Shown: positions 12,831 to 21,003 of the stretch, in pieces | Layout of the letters: the number at the start of each line of letters is the position of its first letter | How positions within the stretch are numbered: position 1 is the stretch's first letter | Origin: JAXDLW01 sp046262515 | GTDB lineage: Bacteria; Chloroflexota; Dormibacteria; DASZGP01 | Direction of reading: 5' to 3' | Length of the DNA stretch: 45,763 nt | NCBI GenBank assembly: GCA_046262515.1 | Contig: JBHEMP010000137.1 | Span: 1-45,763, forward strand | The notes under the pieces: model-generated | Told to the model about the DNA's origin: nothing | Database searches by the model: none | The model's input: the letters and a program-made list of their open reading frames with translations, nothing else | Program-made: the position numbers and the translations under genes

Positions 12831-13847
12831 TCACGAGTGCCCGGTCGAAACCGGTGTCCCTACTTGCACCACCGTTTGCTGTTCCCAGGATTCAATAGCT
12901 GCCTCGATGACCTGTTGGGCGCGTAGGCCGTCCTCACCACTGCCGTCGATGTCCTCCGGCCGGGTTCGCTTAACCAGATCGTCAATCCAGGCCGTCACCC
13001 GGGCCTGGAATGTCTGGTCGAAGGCGGTCATCCCGCCCAGGTTCTCATGCCGTTCGACCACACCGCCGCTGCGGTTCGTCAGGGTCAGAAGCTCGAAGGC
13101 GTTCTGGATCGTCAGCATCGCCTTTGAGCCGATCACCTCGCAGCGCTCCAGCCCGTACGCCGGACCGGCGTCGTAGCTCCCGGTCAACACGCCGATCACC
13201 CCACTGCGAAATTCCAGGTTGAGCAGCGCGTTCGACCAGTTGATGCGCCCGGGACCGCGCTTGAGCAGCGCGTGAACCCGCTCGATGTCGCCGCACAGGT
13301 AACGCAGCACATCGACCGAATGCGGGTGCAGGGCGCGGAGGTGAAAGTAGGGGGACGACTCGTTGGGATTCCCCAACCAGAGGGTGATCCGCGCCATGTT
13401 GACCTCGCCGAGCCGGCCGGCGTCGATCCACTCTTTGGCGCGGCGGGCCGCGGGGGTGAAATGGTGGTTGAGGTTGATGCCGTAGGGGATCTCCCTCTGC
13501 CGCGCCAGGGCGACCATCTCGGTCGCCTCCGCAAGGTCGTTGGAGATCGGCTTTTCGCCCAGGACCGCGATGTCCGCGGCGAGAAGCGCGATGGTGGGCG
13601 CGTGATGGTCGGAACCATTGTCCAAGCCAGCGGTGGCAACACTGGCGGTGTCGACCCTGGTCCCCGAGGCGATCATCTCCGCAACGCCCGCGAAGGCCGG
13701 GCACCCGTAGTCCCGCGCGAAAGCGCGCGCGCGCTCTGGGTCCGGCTCACAGACCGCCACCACCTCGGCCCGGCCGTCCGCGCGGTAGGCGTTGGCGTGC
13801 AGCCGCCCGATCCCGCCCGCCCCGACCACGGCGACCCGGATCGTCAA
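12831..13847 (-). CDS. Gfo/Idh/MocA-family NAD(P)-dependent oxidoreductase
   Basis: A 338-residue dehydrogenase of the family that oxidises or isomerises sugars, inositols and their derivatives. The N-terminal Rossmann fold begins at once (VAVVGAGGIGRLHANAY, then an acidic residue in VCEPD that favours NAD). The family's EKP motif (GEKPISNDLAEA) and the catalytic-helix pattern LHPHSVDVLRYL (His with Asp four residues later) are present. I place the start at TTG 13847: its TTGA overlaps the stop of the upstream sulfatase-fold gene, and the open frame further upstream is shadow translation of that gene. The substrate is unknown. The family includes NADP-dependent xylose and glucose dehydrogenases, so it could feed the xylonate enzymes downstream, but nothing in the sequence proves this. 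Confidence 0.88.
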   Translation of the reverse strand: MTIRVAVVGAGGIGRLHANAYRADGRAEVVAVCEPDPERARAFARDYGCPAFAGVAEMIASGTRVDTASVATAGLDNGSDHHAPTIALLAADIAVLGEKPISNDLAEATEMVALARQREIPYGINLNHHFTPAARRAKEWIDAGRLGEVNMARITLWLGNPNESSPYFHLRALHPHSVDVLRYLCGDIERVHALLKRGPGRINWSNALLNLEFRSGVIGVLTGSYDAGPAYGLERCEVIGSKAMLTIQNAFELLTLTNRSGGVVERHENLGGMTAFDQTFQARVTAWIDDLVKRTRPEDIDGSGEDGLRAQQVIEAAIESWEQQTVVQVGTPVSTGHS

Positions 13848-15172
13848 AAGGCGGCCAGGCCTGCCTCTCGCTTGGCCTTCTCCGCCGTCCAGAAGTTGAG
13901 CCAGCTCACCCCCGGGAGCTCGGACTGCAGCACCGGGAGCATGGGGTCGGGACGCCCCGCGAGCTCGCGGTCCAGCCATTCCTGAAGCGCGGCGTCCATC
14001 CTCGCCGCGACGTCGGGCCGTGACTGGGCGACGTTGCGCTGTTCGGCAGGGTCGGCGGCCAGGTCGTACAACTCGTTCTCGGTATGGCCGTAGGCCCCGG
14101 CGTCGTAGTTGCGGATGTACTTCCAGTCCCGCGTGCGCCAGCCGCGTTTGGCCTGCCAGGTGCACTCGCTCAGGGGGATGCCGGGTCGGTCGACAGTGGC
14201 CTCACCTCGCATCAGCGGCAGCAGGCTACGCCCGTCGACGCCTGCTGGGATCGGGATCCCGGCGGCCTCGCATACCGTGGGCATGATGTCGATGAGCTGG
14301 ACCAGGCCGTCTTGCCTGCTCGCGGGCAGCGACCCCGGCCAGCGGATCATCAGCGGGACGTTGACCACCGAGTCATAGAGGCCGGCGTGGTCCCACCACG
14401 CTTCGTGCTCCGCCATGTTCTCGCCGTGGTCACCAAAGAACACGATCATGGTCTCCTCGGCGATCCCCAGCGTGTCGAGGTGGCGCAGGAGCTCGCCCAC
14501 GTGGTCGTCAAGGTACGCGACCTCAGCGTCATACAGCGCTGAGACGTGATCCAGGCTGGGAATCTCCCCCAACAGGCTGTAGTGCCGCTCCTGGAACAGC
14601 TCATACGTGGGACTGACCGCCAGCAGTCGGTGTAGTTCGACTGGATCCTGGCGCGGGAGCCCGGCGGTGAAGCGGTCGCGGTAAGACGCGGGCGGCTGGT
14701 AGGGAATATGGGCATCCCAGTAGTGAATGAACAGGAAGAAATCGTCCCCCGCGTGCTCCTTGATCCACGGCAGCGCCAGGCGGTTGACGGTGTCGCCGGT
14801 CGCGCGGGTCCGGCCGCGGGGCTTGAGGTAATACTCGTAGCCGCGGACGAACCAATCCTTCATGTTGACCAGGTTGTCCACGGCCGCAGTGGTGAACCCC
14901 GCCGCCTCCATGACCTGCGGCAGCCAGGGTATATCCGCATCGAATACCGCGCCGGGCCAGAAATGGGCCACGATCCCATGGTTGATGCCATACCTACCGG
15001 TGAAGACTGAGGTGTGCGACGGCTGGGTGGGGACGTCGGACGCGAAGCAGGCGCTGAAGAGGGCGCCCTGGGCGGCGGCGGCGTCAATGTTGGGGGTGGT
15101 TGGGCGGCCGTAGCCGAGGCAGGAAAGGTGGTCCGCGCGGACCGTGTCCATGGACACCATGATGACATTCAT
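13844..15172 (-). CDS. Sulfatase-fold hydrolase with Thr at the formylglycine position
   Basis: A 442-residue alkaline-phosphatase-superfamily enzyme of the sulfatase family. The first metal motif (VSMDTVRADHLSCLGYG) and the second (FFGDHGENMAEH) are intact, as is the C-terminal part typical of type I sulfatases (SECTWQAKRGWRTRDWKYI). The position that is Cys or Ser in the sulfatase signature C/S-x-P-x-R is Thr49, within VPTQPSHTSVFTGRYG, and the Arg is His53. Without Cys or Ser no formylglycine can form. Some relatives that handle phosphate esters, such as phosphoglycerol transferases, use Thr as nucleophile, so this may be a phosphoester or phosphonate enzyme (inference). There is no signal peptide, so it is likely cytoplasmic. 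It starts at ATG 15172 and shares a 4-bp TTGA overlap with the oxidoreductase behind it. Confidence 0.85.
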   Translation of the reverse strand: MNVIMVSMDTVRADHLSCLGYGRPTTPNIDAAAAQGALFSACFASDVPTQPSHTSVFTGRYGINHGIVAHFWPGAVFDADIPWLPQVMEAAGFTTAAVDNLVNMKDWFVRGYEYYLKPRGRTRATGDTVNRLALPWIKEHAGDDFFLFIHYWDAHIPYQPPASYRDRFTAGLPRQDPVELHRLLAVSPTYELFQERHYSLLGEIPSLDHVSALYDAEVAYLDDHVGELLRHLDTLGIAEETMIVFFGDHGENMAEHEAWWDHAGLYDSVVNVPLMIRWPGSLPASRQDGLVQLIDIMPTVCEAAGIPIPAGVDGRSLLPLMRGEATVDRPGIPLSECTWQAKRGWRTRDWKYIRNYDAGAYGHTENELYDLAADPAEQRNVAQSRPDVAARMDAALQEWLDRELAGRPDPMLPVLQSELPGVSWLNFWTAEKAKREAGLAAF

Positions 15173-15271
15173 TTCGTAGACAACTTTACGATGAGCGGGC
15201 TTTCAGGTAGTTTATACGGAGCATTTACATACTCCCGAATTGGGGCCGTGCGCAAGGAGTTCTCCGCCGAA
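15173..15271. promoter_or_regulatory. Divergent intergenic region between sulfatase-fold and PhyH genes
   Basis: This 99-bp gap separates divergent genes and contains the only AT-rich patch nearby. A broken inverted repeat, CGGAG near 15217-15221 and CTCC near 15232-15235 with about 10 bp between the arms, sits in its centre. For the minus strand a TATAAA-like -10 lies within it, but its -35 is poor. For the plus strand, TATACG at 15213-15218 has no good -35. It very likely holds promoters for both directions, but I cannot fix their exact positions. Confidence 0.35.
15254..15259 (+). promoter_or_regulatory. Ribosome binding site deciding the PhyH start
   Basis: AAGGAG lies 12 bp before ATG 15272. 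It is the best site in the upstream open frame, which stretches back into the divergent gene. It supports 15272 over the earlier ATG 15191 and GTG 15248. Confidence 0.55.
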
Positions 15272-16198
15272 ATGACCTGGGGGCAAGTGATCACGGGACA
15301 GCTGGTGGACGCGACCGCCGACCTGCAGGTCCCGGGGGCCCTGAGCCACCGCTTGGCCGTCGACGGCTATGCCTTCCTGCCTGGGCTGGTGCCCGCCGCG
15401 GACATCGCCGGGCTCCGCGAACAGGTTCTCTCACGGATTGCCGGGCTGGGCTGGCTGGAGGAGGGGAGCGATCCCGCCGAGGCGAGGCCGGGCACGGCGC
15501 CGGTGGTGCCCTATGAGGATGAGCGCTGGTGGGAGGGCTACGTCGCCATCCAGGAGCTGGAGGATTTCCATGCCCTGGCCCACCACCCCAGCATTCGAGC
15601 TGTCATGGCGTCCGTGGTTGACCCTGAGCTTCTGGTCCAGCCCCTGAAGATCGCCCGCGTCACCTATCCCAGCACCGACTACCCAACCCCCGCTCACCAG
15701 GATTTCTACTTCGTACGCGGCGCCTACGACGTCTTCACGGCCTGGATCCCGCTTGCCGATTGCCCCATCGACCTGGGCGGCCTGCATGTCCTGGCCGGTT
15801 CACACCGCGAGGGACTCAAAGGTGTCGTGCCGGCCCGTGGCGCCGGTGGGATTGCCGCCGAGGTCCCGGATGGCGTCACCTGGCTGACGACCGATTACCG
15901 CGCTGGTGACGTGCTGATGTTCCATAGCCTGCTGGTCCATTTCGCGCCCGCCAACCACGGCGAGCGCTTGCGCCTCTCGGCCGACTTTAGGTACCAGTCG
16001 AGCCGGGACCCGATTGTCACGGCCGCCCTGCTACCGCATGAGTTCGGTAACGGCCGGGTGCCGGGCTGGCAGCAACTCTCCCGGAGTTGGAGTTCGGCCC
16101 ACTGCATAGAGGTCCCGGCCGGAATCCGGCTGGCATCCTGGCGTCCCGAGGCCGAGGAGCCGGTGCCCTCGCGTCTCCTTGCCGGGCGTACTTTGTAA
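15272..16198 (+). CDS. Phytanoyl-CoA dioxygenase (PhyH) family protein
   Basis: A 308-residue Fe(II)/2-oxoglutarate-dependent dioxygenase-like protein. The double-stranded beta-helix metal site is visible: His142-x-Asp144 in AHQDFYFVRG and a distal His223 in LLVHFAPANHGERLRL, with the downstream Arg expected to bind 2-oxoglutarate. The family hydroxylates small molecules, phytanoyl-CoA being only the founding example; PhyH fold members also act on alkaloids, ectoine and phosphonates. It is clearly more distant from the two PhyH proteins at 20136 and 22747 than they are from each other. It is followed 86 bp later by a secreted GH26 enzyme in the same direction. Confidence 0.82.
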   Translation: MTWGQVITGQLVDATADLQVPGALSHRLAVDGYAFLPGLVPAADIAGLREQVLSRIAGLGWLEEGSDPAEARPGTAPVVPYEDERWWEGYVAIQELEDFHALAHHPSIRAVMASVVDPELLVQPLKIARVTYPSTDYPTPAHQDFYFVRGAYDVFTAWIPLADCPIDLGGLHVLAGSHREGLKGVVPARGAGGIAAEVPDGVTWLTTDYRAGDVLMFHSLLVHFAPANHGERLRLSADFRYQSSRDPIVTAALLPHEFGNGRVPGWQQLSRSWSSAHCIEVPAGIRLASWRPEAEEPVPSRLLAGRTL

Positions 16199-16272
16199 AT
16201 TGAGCCGGCGCGACGAGTTCAGCCCGCCAGTTATGTCGAGGATTATGGGGCGCGCCGCACATGTTGCACGCC

Positions 16273-16279
16273 AGGGAGG
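16273..16279 (+). promoter_or_regulatory. Ribosome binding site favouring a TTG start for the first GH26 gene
   Basis: AGGGAGG ends 5 bp before TTG 16285. The more upstream ATG 16261 has no comparable site, so the TTG is the more probable start. Both starts give the same signal peptide core. Confidence 0.5.
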
Positions 16280-16284
16280 TTGTA

Positions 16285-17583
16285 TTGAACACTGAGACCC
16301 GCCTGAAACCGGACCGGGCCAGCAACCCCAAAGGTCGCCTGACCTTGCTGATGGCAATCACATCGCTGCTTAGCTTCCTGCTCGCCCCCGGCGTCCTCTT
16401 TGCCACCCCCGTGCACGCGGCCGGTGCCAGCGGCGCCCTCTTCGGCCTCTTTCCTGCCGGAAATGACCATTCCTATCCTCTCGCCGACGCCTTCTATGCC
16501 ACCGGTGGGGCGCTCGATCCCAACCTGGGGGTCAGTGGGATGGGGGCTTACCTCCCGGCGATGGTGAGGTGGCAGGGCGCCAACAACGACGTGATCAACA
16601 TGTACGAGACGGTAGGGGGCGAGGCCTCTCTTCTCGCTTACGACCTGCCCACGACCTGGGATACGTATCACTCCATTCCGATGGTGAGCTGGAGCGCCAT
16701 CACTCAGGACCAGCTGGCGGCCAGCGGCGGTTACGACAGCTATCTCCAAGGCTTCGCGTTGACGCTGAAGCAGTTCATCAGCGGCGTGGATGCCAACGGT
16801 GCGGCCGCCCCCGCAGGGGGCAGGCGCCTTTTCCTGCGGCCCGACTGGGAGGCTAACGGTAACTGGTACGGTTGGTCGCCGGCGGCCAACGCTTCAGACT
16901 GCGCCACCATGGCCCAGCAGGAGGCCAACTATGTTGCGATGTGGCGCCACGTCCACGACGTGGTCATGTCCGCGGGTGGCTTCTCCTCTTCCCAGGTCTC
17001 CTGGGTCTTCTCAGTCAACAACACGGACTACGCGCCCTCGATCCCGGCGTCCTGCGCCAACGGGGCTTCTGATATCGTCCCCCACATTTACCCCGGAGAC
17101 GCGTACGTCGACTGGGTGGGGATAGACGGCTACAACTGGGCCGACCGTGGCACACAATCCGCCGCCACCATCTTTGGACCGATGGTCAGCAAGCTCAAGG
17201 GACTGACCACCCGACCGCTGAGCATCGACGAGGTCGGCACCGGCACCCAGACCCAGCCGACGCTGGCGCCGACGCAACCCAACAACGTGTACTACACGGC
17301 GGCCCAGAAGGGTGCCTGGATCGCGGACTACTTCAACTACCTGCAGACGGCCGGGATCAAGATGTCACTGTGGTTCAACAACAACAAGGAGGAGGACTGG
17401 GCGGTGTTCTCTCAGCCGGGTGCCCAGGATCCTTTGAGTCGCGGGGACAGCACCTTCACGGACGGGCTGACGATCTACAACACCTACACCGAGTACGCGA
17501 CTGGTGTGCGTTCAACCTACTTCATCTCCCCGGATCAGACCAACCCACGGCTCCTCACGGACGCTCAGTTCGGCGGTCAGTAG
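16285..17583 (+). CDS. Secreted glycoside hydrolase family 26 (beta-mannanase-like)
   Basis: A 432-residue exported enzyme. The basic n-region and hydrophobic core (LLMAITSLLSFLLAPGVLF) end in a typical TPVHA-A cleavage site. The GH26 pattern follows throughout: LRPDWEANGNWYGW with the acid/base Glu near residue 189, YPGDAYVDWVGIDGYNW, and SIDEVGTG with the nucleophile Glu near 316, then the SLWFNNN segment. Both catalytic Glu residues are intact. GH26 enzymes cut beta-1,4-mannans, with some acting on beta-1,3-xylan or mixed-linkage glucan, so the exact substrate is open. It is closely related to the larger GH26 protein encoded at 27690-29702. The dehydratase gene follows after 28 bp. ATG 16261 is an alternative start. 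Confidence 0.85.
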   Translation: MNTETRLKPDRASNPKGRLTLLMAITSLLSFLLAPGVLFATPVHAAGASGALFGLFPAGNDHSYPLADAFYATGGALDPNLGVSGMGAYLPAMVRWQGANNDVINMYETVGGEASLLAYDLPTTWDTYHSIPMVSWSAITQDQLAASGGYDSYLQGFALTLKQFISGVDANGAAAPAGGRRLFLRPDWEANGNWYGWSPAANASDCATMAQQEANYVAMWRHVHDVVMSAGGFSSSQVSWVFSVNNTDYAPSIPASCANGASDIVPHIYPGDAYVDWVGIDGYNWADRGTQSAATIFGPMVSKLKGLTTRPLSIDEVGTGTQTQPTLAPTQPNNVYYTAAQKGAWIADYFNYLQTAGIKMSLWFNNNKEEDWAVFSQPGAQDPLSRGDSTFTDGLTIYNTYTEYATGVRSTYFISPDQTNPRLLTDAQFGGQ

Positions 17584-17611
17584 CCGCCCCCGTCACAGGC
17601 CGGGCCCGCCC

Positions 17612-18835
17612 TTGAAGATCACCCGGATCAGCAGCGCCACGGTTGAGGCCAACTTTGATTGGACCATCGTCCGCGTCGAGACCGACGAGCGGATCACCGG
17701 GCATGGTGAGGCTTTTTTGCAGTCGGGCTTGCCGGCCCAGGTCCGCGTCTTCGACCGCCTGCTGGTGGGCAGCGACCCGCTCAATGTCGGCCCGCTCTGG
17801 ACCCGGATGTGCTGGGCTGCCTCGGCCGAGCAGGCGCGCCACGCCATCTCCGGCATCGAAACGGCGCTCCTCGACATCAAGGGCCAGGCCCTGGGCGTGC
17901 CGATCTGGCAGCTGCTCGGCGGGCGTTATCGAGAGAAGGTGCGGATCTACCTCGACTGCCACGCAGGGCAGTCACTCGAGAGCATCGGGCCGCTCCTGCT
18001 GCGGCGCCGACCGGAGTGGGCGGGCGGGGGAGAGGCCAGCGGGAGCTACTTTGACCCCAGCACCGAGGACGCCGCAGACTTCACCCCGGAGGCCTACGCC
18101 GCGGCGGCGCGGGCGGCGGTCGGGCGCGGTTACACCGCCCTCAAGTTCGACCTCGACGTGCCCACACCCGGGGTGGCGGCCGATCCCCACGCCCGCGTCC
18201 TGGCCCCGGCGCAGCTCGACCACCTGCTCTCCCTTGTCGAGGCCGTGATCGCGGCGGTGCCGCGCACCGTTGAGGTCGCCTTCGACTGCCATTGGCGCTT
18301 CACCCTGCGTGACGCAACACGGCTCTCGCAGGCGGTGCAGCACCTACCCCTGGCCTGGCTCGAGGACCCCACCCCGCCCCATGACATCGAGGCGCTGCGC
18401 GCCATGCGGAGGGCGTCGTCGACGTCGATCGGGATGGGGGAGAACTGGTACGGCCTGGAGGCCTTCCAGGAGCCCATCAGCGCCGAGGTCATCGACGTTG
18501 TCCTTCCCGACCTGCAGAAGTGCGGTGGCCTCCGTGAGGGACAGCGCATCGCCGAGTTGGCGGGCCTCCACAACCTGCTGGTCTCGCCGCACAACATCTC
18601 CGGCCCTATCGGCACGCTCGCTTCGGCGCACCTCTGCGCCGCCATTCCCAACTTCCTGGCCCTCGAGTTTCACGCCGCCGATGTGCCCTTCTTCGACTCG
18701 CTACTGGCCGGGCGCGAGGGGCCGCTGGTCCGAGACGGCCACGTTGAGGTGGGCGACGCTCCCGGGCTTGGCGCGGTCCCGAACATGGAGGTGCTGGCGC
18801 GCTACGCGAAGGCCGGCGAGCCGATCTTCGATTAG
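17612..18835 (+). CDS. Enolase-superfamily sugar-acid dehydratase (mandelate racemase/gluconate-galactonate dehydratase type)
   Basis: A 407-residue enolase-superfamily member. The N-terminal capping domain begins with KITRISSATVEANFDW. The barrel carries a full metal and acid-base set: Asp225-x-His227 (FDCHWRF), Glu251 (WLEDPTPP), Glu277 (GMGENWYG) and His327 (SPHNISGP). The Asp-x-His pair at the first ligand is typical of the gluconate, galactonate and mannonate dehydratase branches, so dehydration of an aldonic acid to a 2-keto-3-deoxy acid is the likely reaction. The start is TTG 17612; the longer frame upstream overlaps the GH26 gene and has no homology. Its stop shares TTAG with the stop of the convergent gene. 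The chemistry matches the IlvD-type dehydratase encoded at 36353, but with an unrelated fold. Confidence 0.85.
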   Translation: MKITRISSATVEANFDWTIVRVETDERITGHGEAFLQSGLPAQVRVFDRLLVGSDPLNVGPLWTRMCWAASAEQARHAISGIETALLDIKGQALGVPIWQLLGGRYREKVRIYLDCHAGQSLESIGPLLLRRRPEWAGGGEASGSYFDPSTEDAADFTPEAYAAAARAAVGRGYTALKFDLDVPTPGVAADPHARVLAPAQLDHLLSLVEAVIAAVPRTVEVAFDCHWRFTLRDATRLSQAVQHLPLAWLEDPTPPHDIEALRAMRRASSTSIGMGENWYGLEAFQEPISAEVIDVVLPDLQKCGGLREGQRIAELAGLHNLLVSPHNISGPIGTLASAHLCAAIPNFLALEFHAADVPFFDSLLAGREGPLVRDGHVEVGDAPGLGAVPNMEVLARYAKAGEPIFD

Positions 18836-20040
18836 AGGCAGCGGTACACCGTCTGCATCAGCCTGGCAGTGCTGACGCCGTCATTCGTCATCTGGTTCTT
18901 GGTGAAGCCGAACGAGAGGCGCCGCTCGGGGTCGGCGAAGCCCAGCGCCCCTCCGGCCCCGCTGTGGCCGTACGCCCGGGCGCCGTGGGGCATGCCGAGG
19001 TCCATGACGTCCAGCGGTATCGCCCCGTAGCCCAGCGCGAACCCCAGCGCGGTCCCGTCGGGTAGGAATTGCTCGGTGAAGAACGTGTCGATGGACCTCT
19101 GTGAGACGAGCCTCACCCCGTCCAGTTCTCCTCCGCACGCCAACGCGGCATACATGCGAGCGAGGCTGCGGGCGTCCCCGATGGCGTTGCCCGCCGCGAT
19201 TTCCGCGCTCTGAATCCAGGGTTGGTTGAAGGTGCGGTAGAGATATGTGGGTGGATCGGCGGCTTCGGGGCTCATGAAGACCAGGGAGTAGATCACGGCT
19301 TCCGGCGAGTTCAATTCTCCTCGCGCCAGGGCGCGGCGCGCGGCCGCGAGGGCGGTCTCCTGGGCCTCGCGCTCGGTGTCGGTGTCCGGTGGTAGCGGCG
19401 GAATCACTGGGGTGACGCGTCCCTCGAGCGCCCGCGGTAGCCCGATGTAAAGGTCCAGTCCCAGGGGCGTGGCCACCTCGGTGGCGAAGAAACGTCCCAG
19501 ACTCATCCCGGTCACCCTCTCGACCAGTTCGCCCAGGATGTATCCGTAGGTCAGCGCATGGTATCCGGCGGCGGTACCCGGCACCCATGCCGGGGGGGCA
19601 GCGGCGAGCAGCGCGGCCAGCCCGGATCGGTCCTCGAGCCCACGCCCATCGGGGCCGATGACCTCCCAGTAGCGCGGCAGGGAGATCACCCCGGCGGTGT
19701 GGCTCAGAACATGCCGCACCAGCGTGGATTCTTTGCCGGCGGTCGCGTATTCCGGCCAATAGCGGCCAATGGCGGCCTCGGGGTCGAGCAGGCCGCGGTC
19801 GTATAGCAGTTGGACGCACAGGGCCGTCAACCCCTTGGTCACCGAGAACATGGTCACCAGGGTGTCTTTCTGCCACGGGCCTTCCGCGGCGGCCCCGGCC
19901 CAGAAGTCGGCGACCACTTCCCCGTCGAGGTAGACCGCCACGGCGGCACCGACCTCACCGGATTCCTCGATGAGGCGGCGCAGTTCATCTGCCAGGGGGG
20001 CGAAGGCGGGCTCCCAGCGGCCGCTCAAGGTAGTGCTCAC
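18832..20040 (-). CDS. Beta-lactamase-fold serine hydrolase (EstB/class C-like)
   Basis: A 402-residue serine hydrolase of the beta-lactamase/esterase family VIII type. The nucleophile motif S-x-x-K is Ser66-Val-Thr-Lys69 in MFSVTKGLTAL. The Tyr motif lies in YHALTYGYILGELVERVTG, and the third element is HSGAGG near the C-terminus instead of KTG, as is common in EstB-type esterases. There is no signal peptide, so it is probably a cytoplasmic esterase rather than a resistance enzyme. It starts at GTG 20040 without a clear ribosome binding site. Its TAA and the TAG of the convergent dehydratase share 4 bp. Confidence 0.88.
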   Translation of the reverse strand: MSTTLSGRWEPAFAPLADELRRLIEESGEVGAAVAVYLDGEVVADFWAGAAAEGPWQKDTLVTMFSVTKGLTALCVQLLYDRGLLDPEAAIGRYWPEYATAGKESTLVRHVLSHTAGVISLPRYWEVIGPDGRGLEDRSGLAALLAAAPPAWVPGTAAGYHALTYGYILGELVERVTGMSLGRFFATEVATPLGLDLYIGLPRALEGRVTPVIPPLPPDTDTEREAQETALAAARRALARGELNSPEAVIYSLVFMSPEAADPPTYLYRTFNQPWIQSAEIAAGNAIGDARSLARMYAALACGGELDGVRLVSQRSIDTFFTEQFLPDGTALGFALGYGAIPLDVMDLGMPHGARAYGHSGAGGALGFADPERRLSFGFTKNQMTNDGVSTARLMQTVYRCL

Positions 20041-20070
20041 CGAGGGCGTCTTGGAGGTATGTCAGGAATC

Positions 20071-20100
20071 ATGACTAACCGCCATCATACGTGCTACTGT
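20071..20100 (+). promoter_or_regulatory. Candidate promoter of the PhyH-SBP-PhyH cluster
   Basis: ATGACT (20071-20076) as a partial -35, an 18-bp spacer and TACTGT (20095-20100) as -10 lie upstream of a 5' leader of about 29 bp with GGAGG at 20120-20124. The -35 match is only four of six, so this is a weak call. Confidence 0.3.
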
Positions 20101-20135
20101 GTTTTAGCGGAAGCCAATTGGAGGAACGCACACAC

Positions 20136-20957
20136 ATGCCCAGCGCGGACACCGAGCAGTTCAAAACCTTTGGTTTTGTCACCTGGCGAGAGGCACTCTC
20201 GCCAGACGAGGTCAAGCAGATCGAGGACGAGCTCATAGTCGCGATGGAGCAGGCCTACGCCGCCACGCCATTCGACGGCACGGTGCGGCACTGGCTACCC
20301 CTGCTCAGCCCCCTGACCCCCAAGATCGCCTCTCTGGGCGAGGACCCGCGTTTCTATGCCAAGGCCAGGGAGCTTGTCGAGGACGATGTCGTCCTCTTCA
20401 TCGTCGACGGGAACCGCTACATCAGCCCCACCCACTGGCACCCCGACGGTGAGCCCACGACCCACGGCGTCAAGTTCTTCATCTACCTTGGCAACCTCGG
20501 CGCCGAGACCGGCGCCCTCCGCGTTGTTCCGGGTTCGCACAAGGAGCCCTTTCACGACGCCGTCAAAGCCTTTGCCGGTCGCGAGGATGTTGAGGTGCCG
20601 GACATCCCGGCGTACGTCTTCAACTGCCAGCCCGGAGATGTTCTGGCCTTCGACTACCCGATGTGGCACGCCAGCGTGGGCGGGTCCAAGGACCGGCGCA
20701 TGTGCACCATCGAGTACTACAAGAAGCCGGCTACCGAGGTCGAGGCCACCAGTATCCGGGAGCACCACGCCCTGATCACGCGCGCCGTCGACGAGACCTT
20801 CAAGCGCCAGGGCTTCCCCTTCTACGACCAAGCGTGGCTGGACGCCCCCGACCAGAGCGATGTGCGACGTGAGATCGTGGCCGGGATGCGCGAGGCAGGC
20901 ATGCTGGACAACCCGGCCAACCTGGGCCTGGCCGGCGCAGCGCCGGCGACCACCTAA
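20136..20957 (+). CDS. Phytanoyl-CoA dioxygenase (PhyH) family protein, paralogue A
   Basis: A 273-residue Fe(II)/2-oxoglutarate dioxygenase-like protein. The metal triad is His102-x-Asp104 (HWHPDG) with His178 (PMWHASVGG), and Arg187/188 in KDRRMCTIEYY is the likely 2-oxoglutarate anchor. The start is ATG 20136, with GGAGG 11 bp upstream; the earlier ATG at 20091 lies in the probable promoter. It aligns without gaps over its first hundred residues to the protein at 22747, most positions being identical by eye, so the two are recent paralogues. They flank a solute-binding protein, which suggests the pair acts on a compound that this protein captures (inference). Confidence 0.85.
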   Translation: MPSADTEQFKTFGFVTWREALSPDEVKQIEDELIVAMEQAYAATPFDGTVRHWLPLLSPLTPKIASLGEDPRFYAKARELVEDDVVLFIVDGNRYISPTHWHPDGEPTTHGVKFFIYLGNLGAETGALRVVPGSHKEPFHDAVKAFAGREDVEVPDIPAYVFNCQPGDVLAFDYPMWHASVGGSKDRRMCTIEYYKKPATEVEATSIREHHALITRAVDETFKRQGFPFYDQAWLDAPDQSDVRREIVAGMREAGMLDNPANLGLAGAAPATT

Positions 20958-21003
20958 AGCCGTTTTAAGCCGGCAGGAGGCGCGCGCCGCATAGTGAGGT
21001 CTG

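Noticed and set aside
18832..20040. Antibiotic-resistance beta-lactamase
   Set aside because: It has the S-x-x-K motif but no signal peptide and no KTG box; HSGAGG and the overall pattern fit EstB-type esterases.
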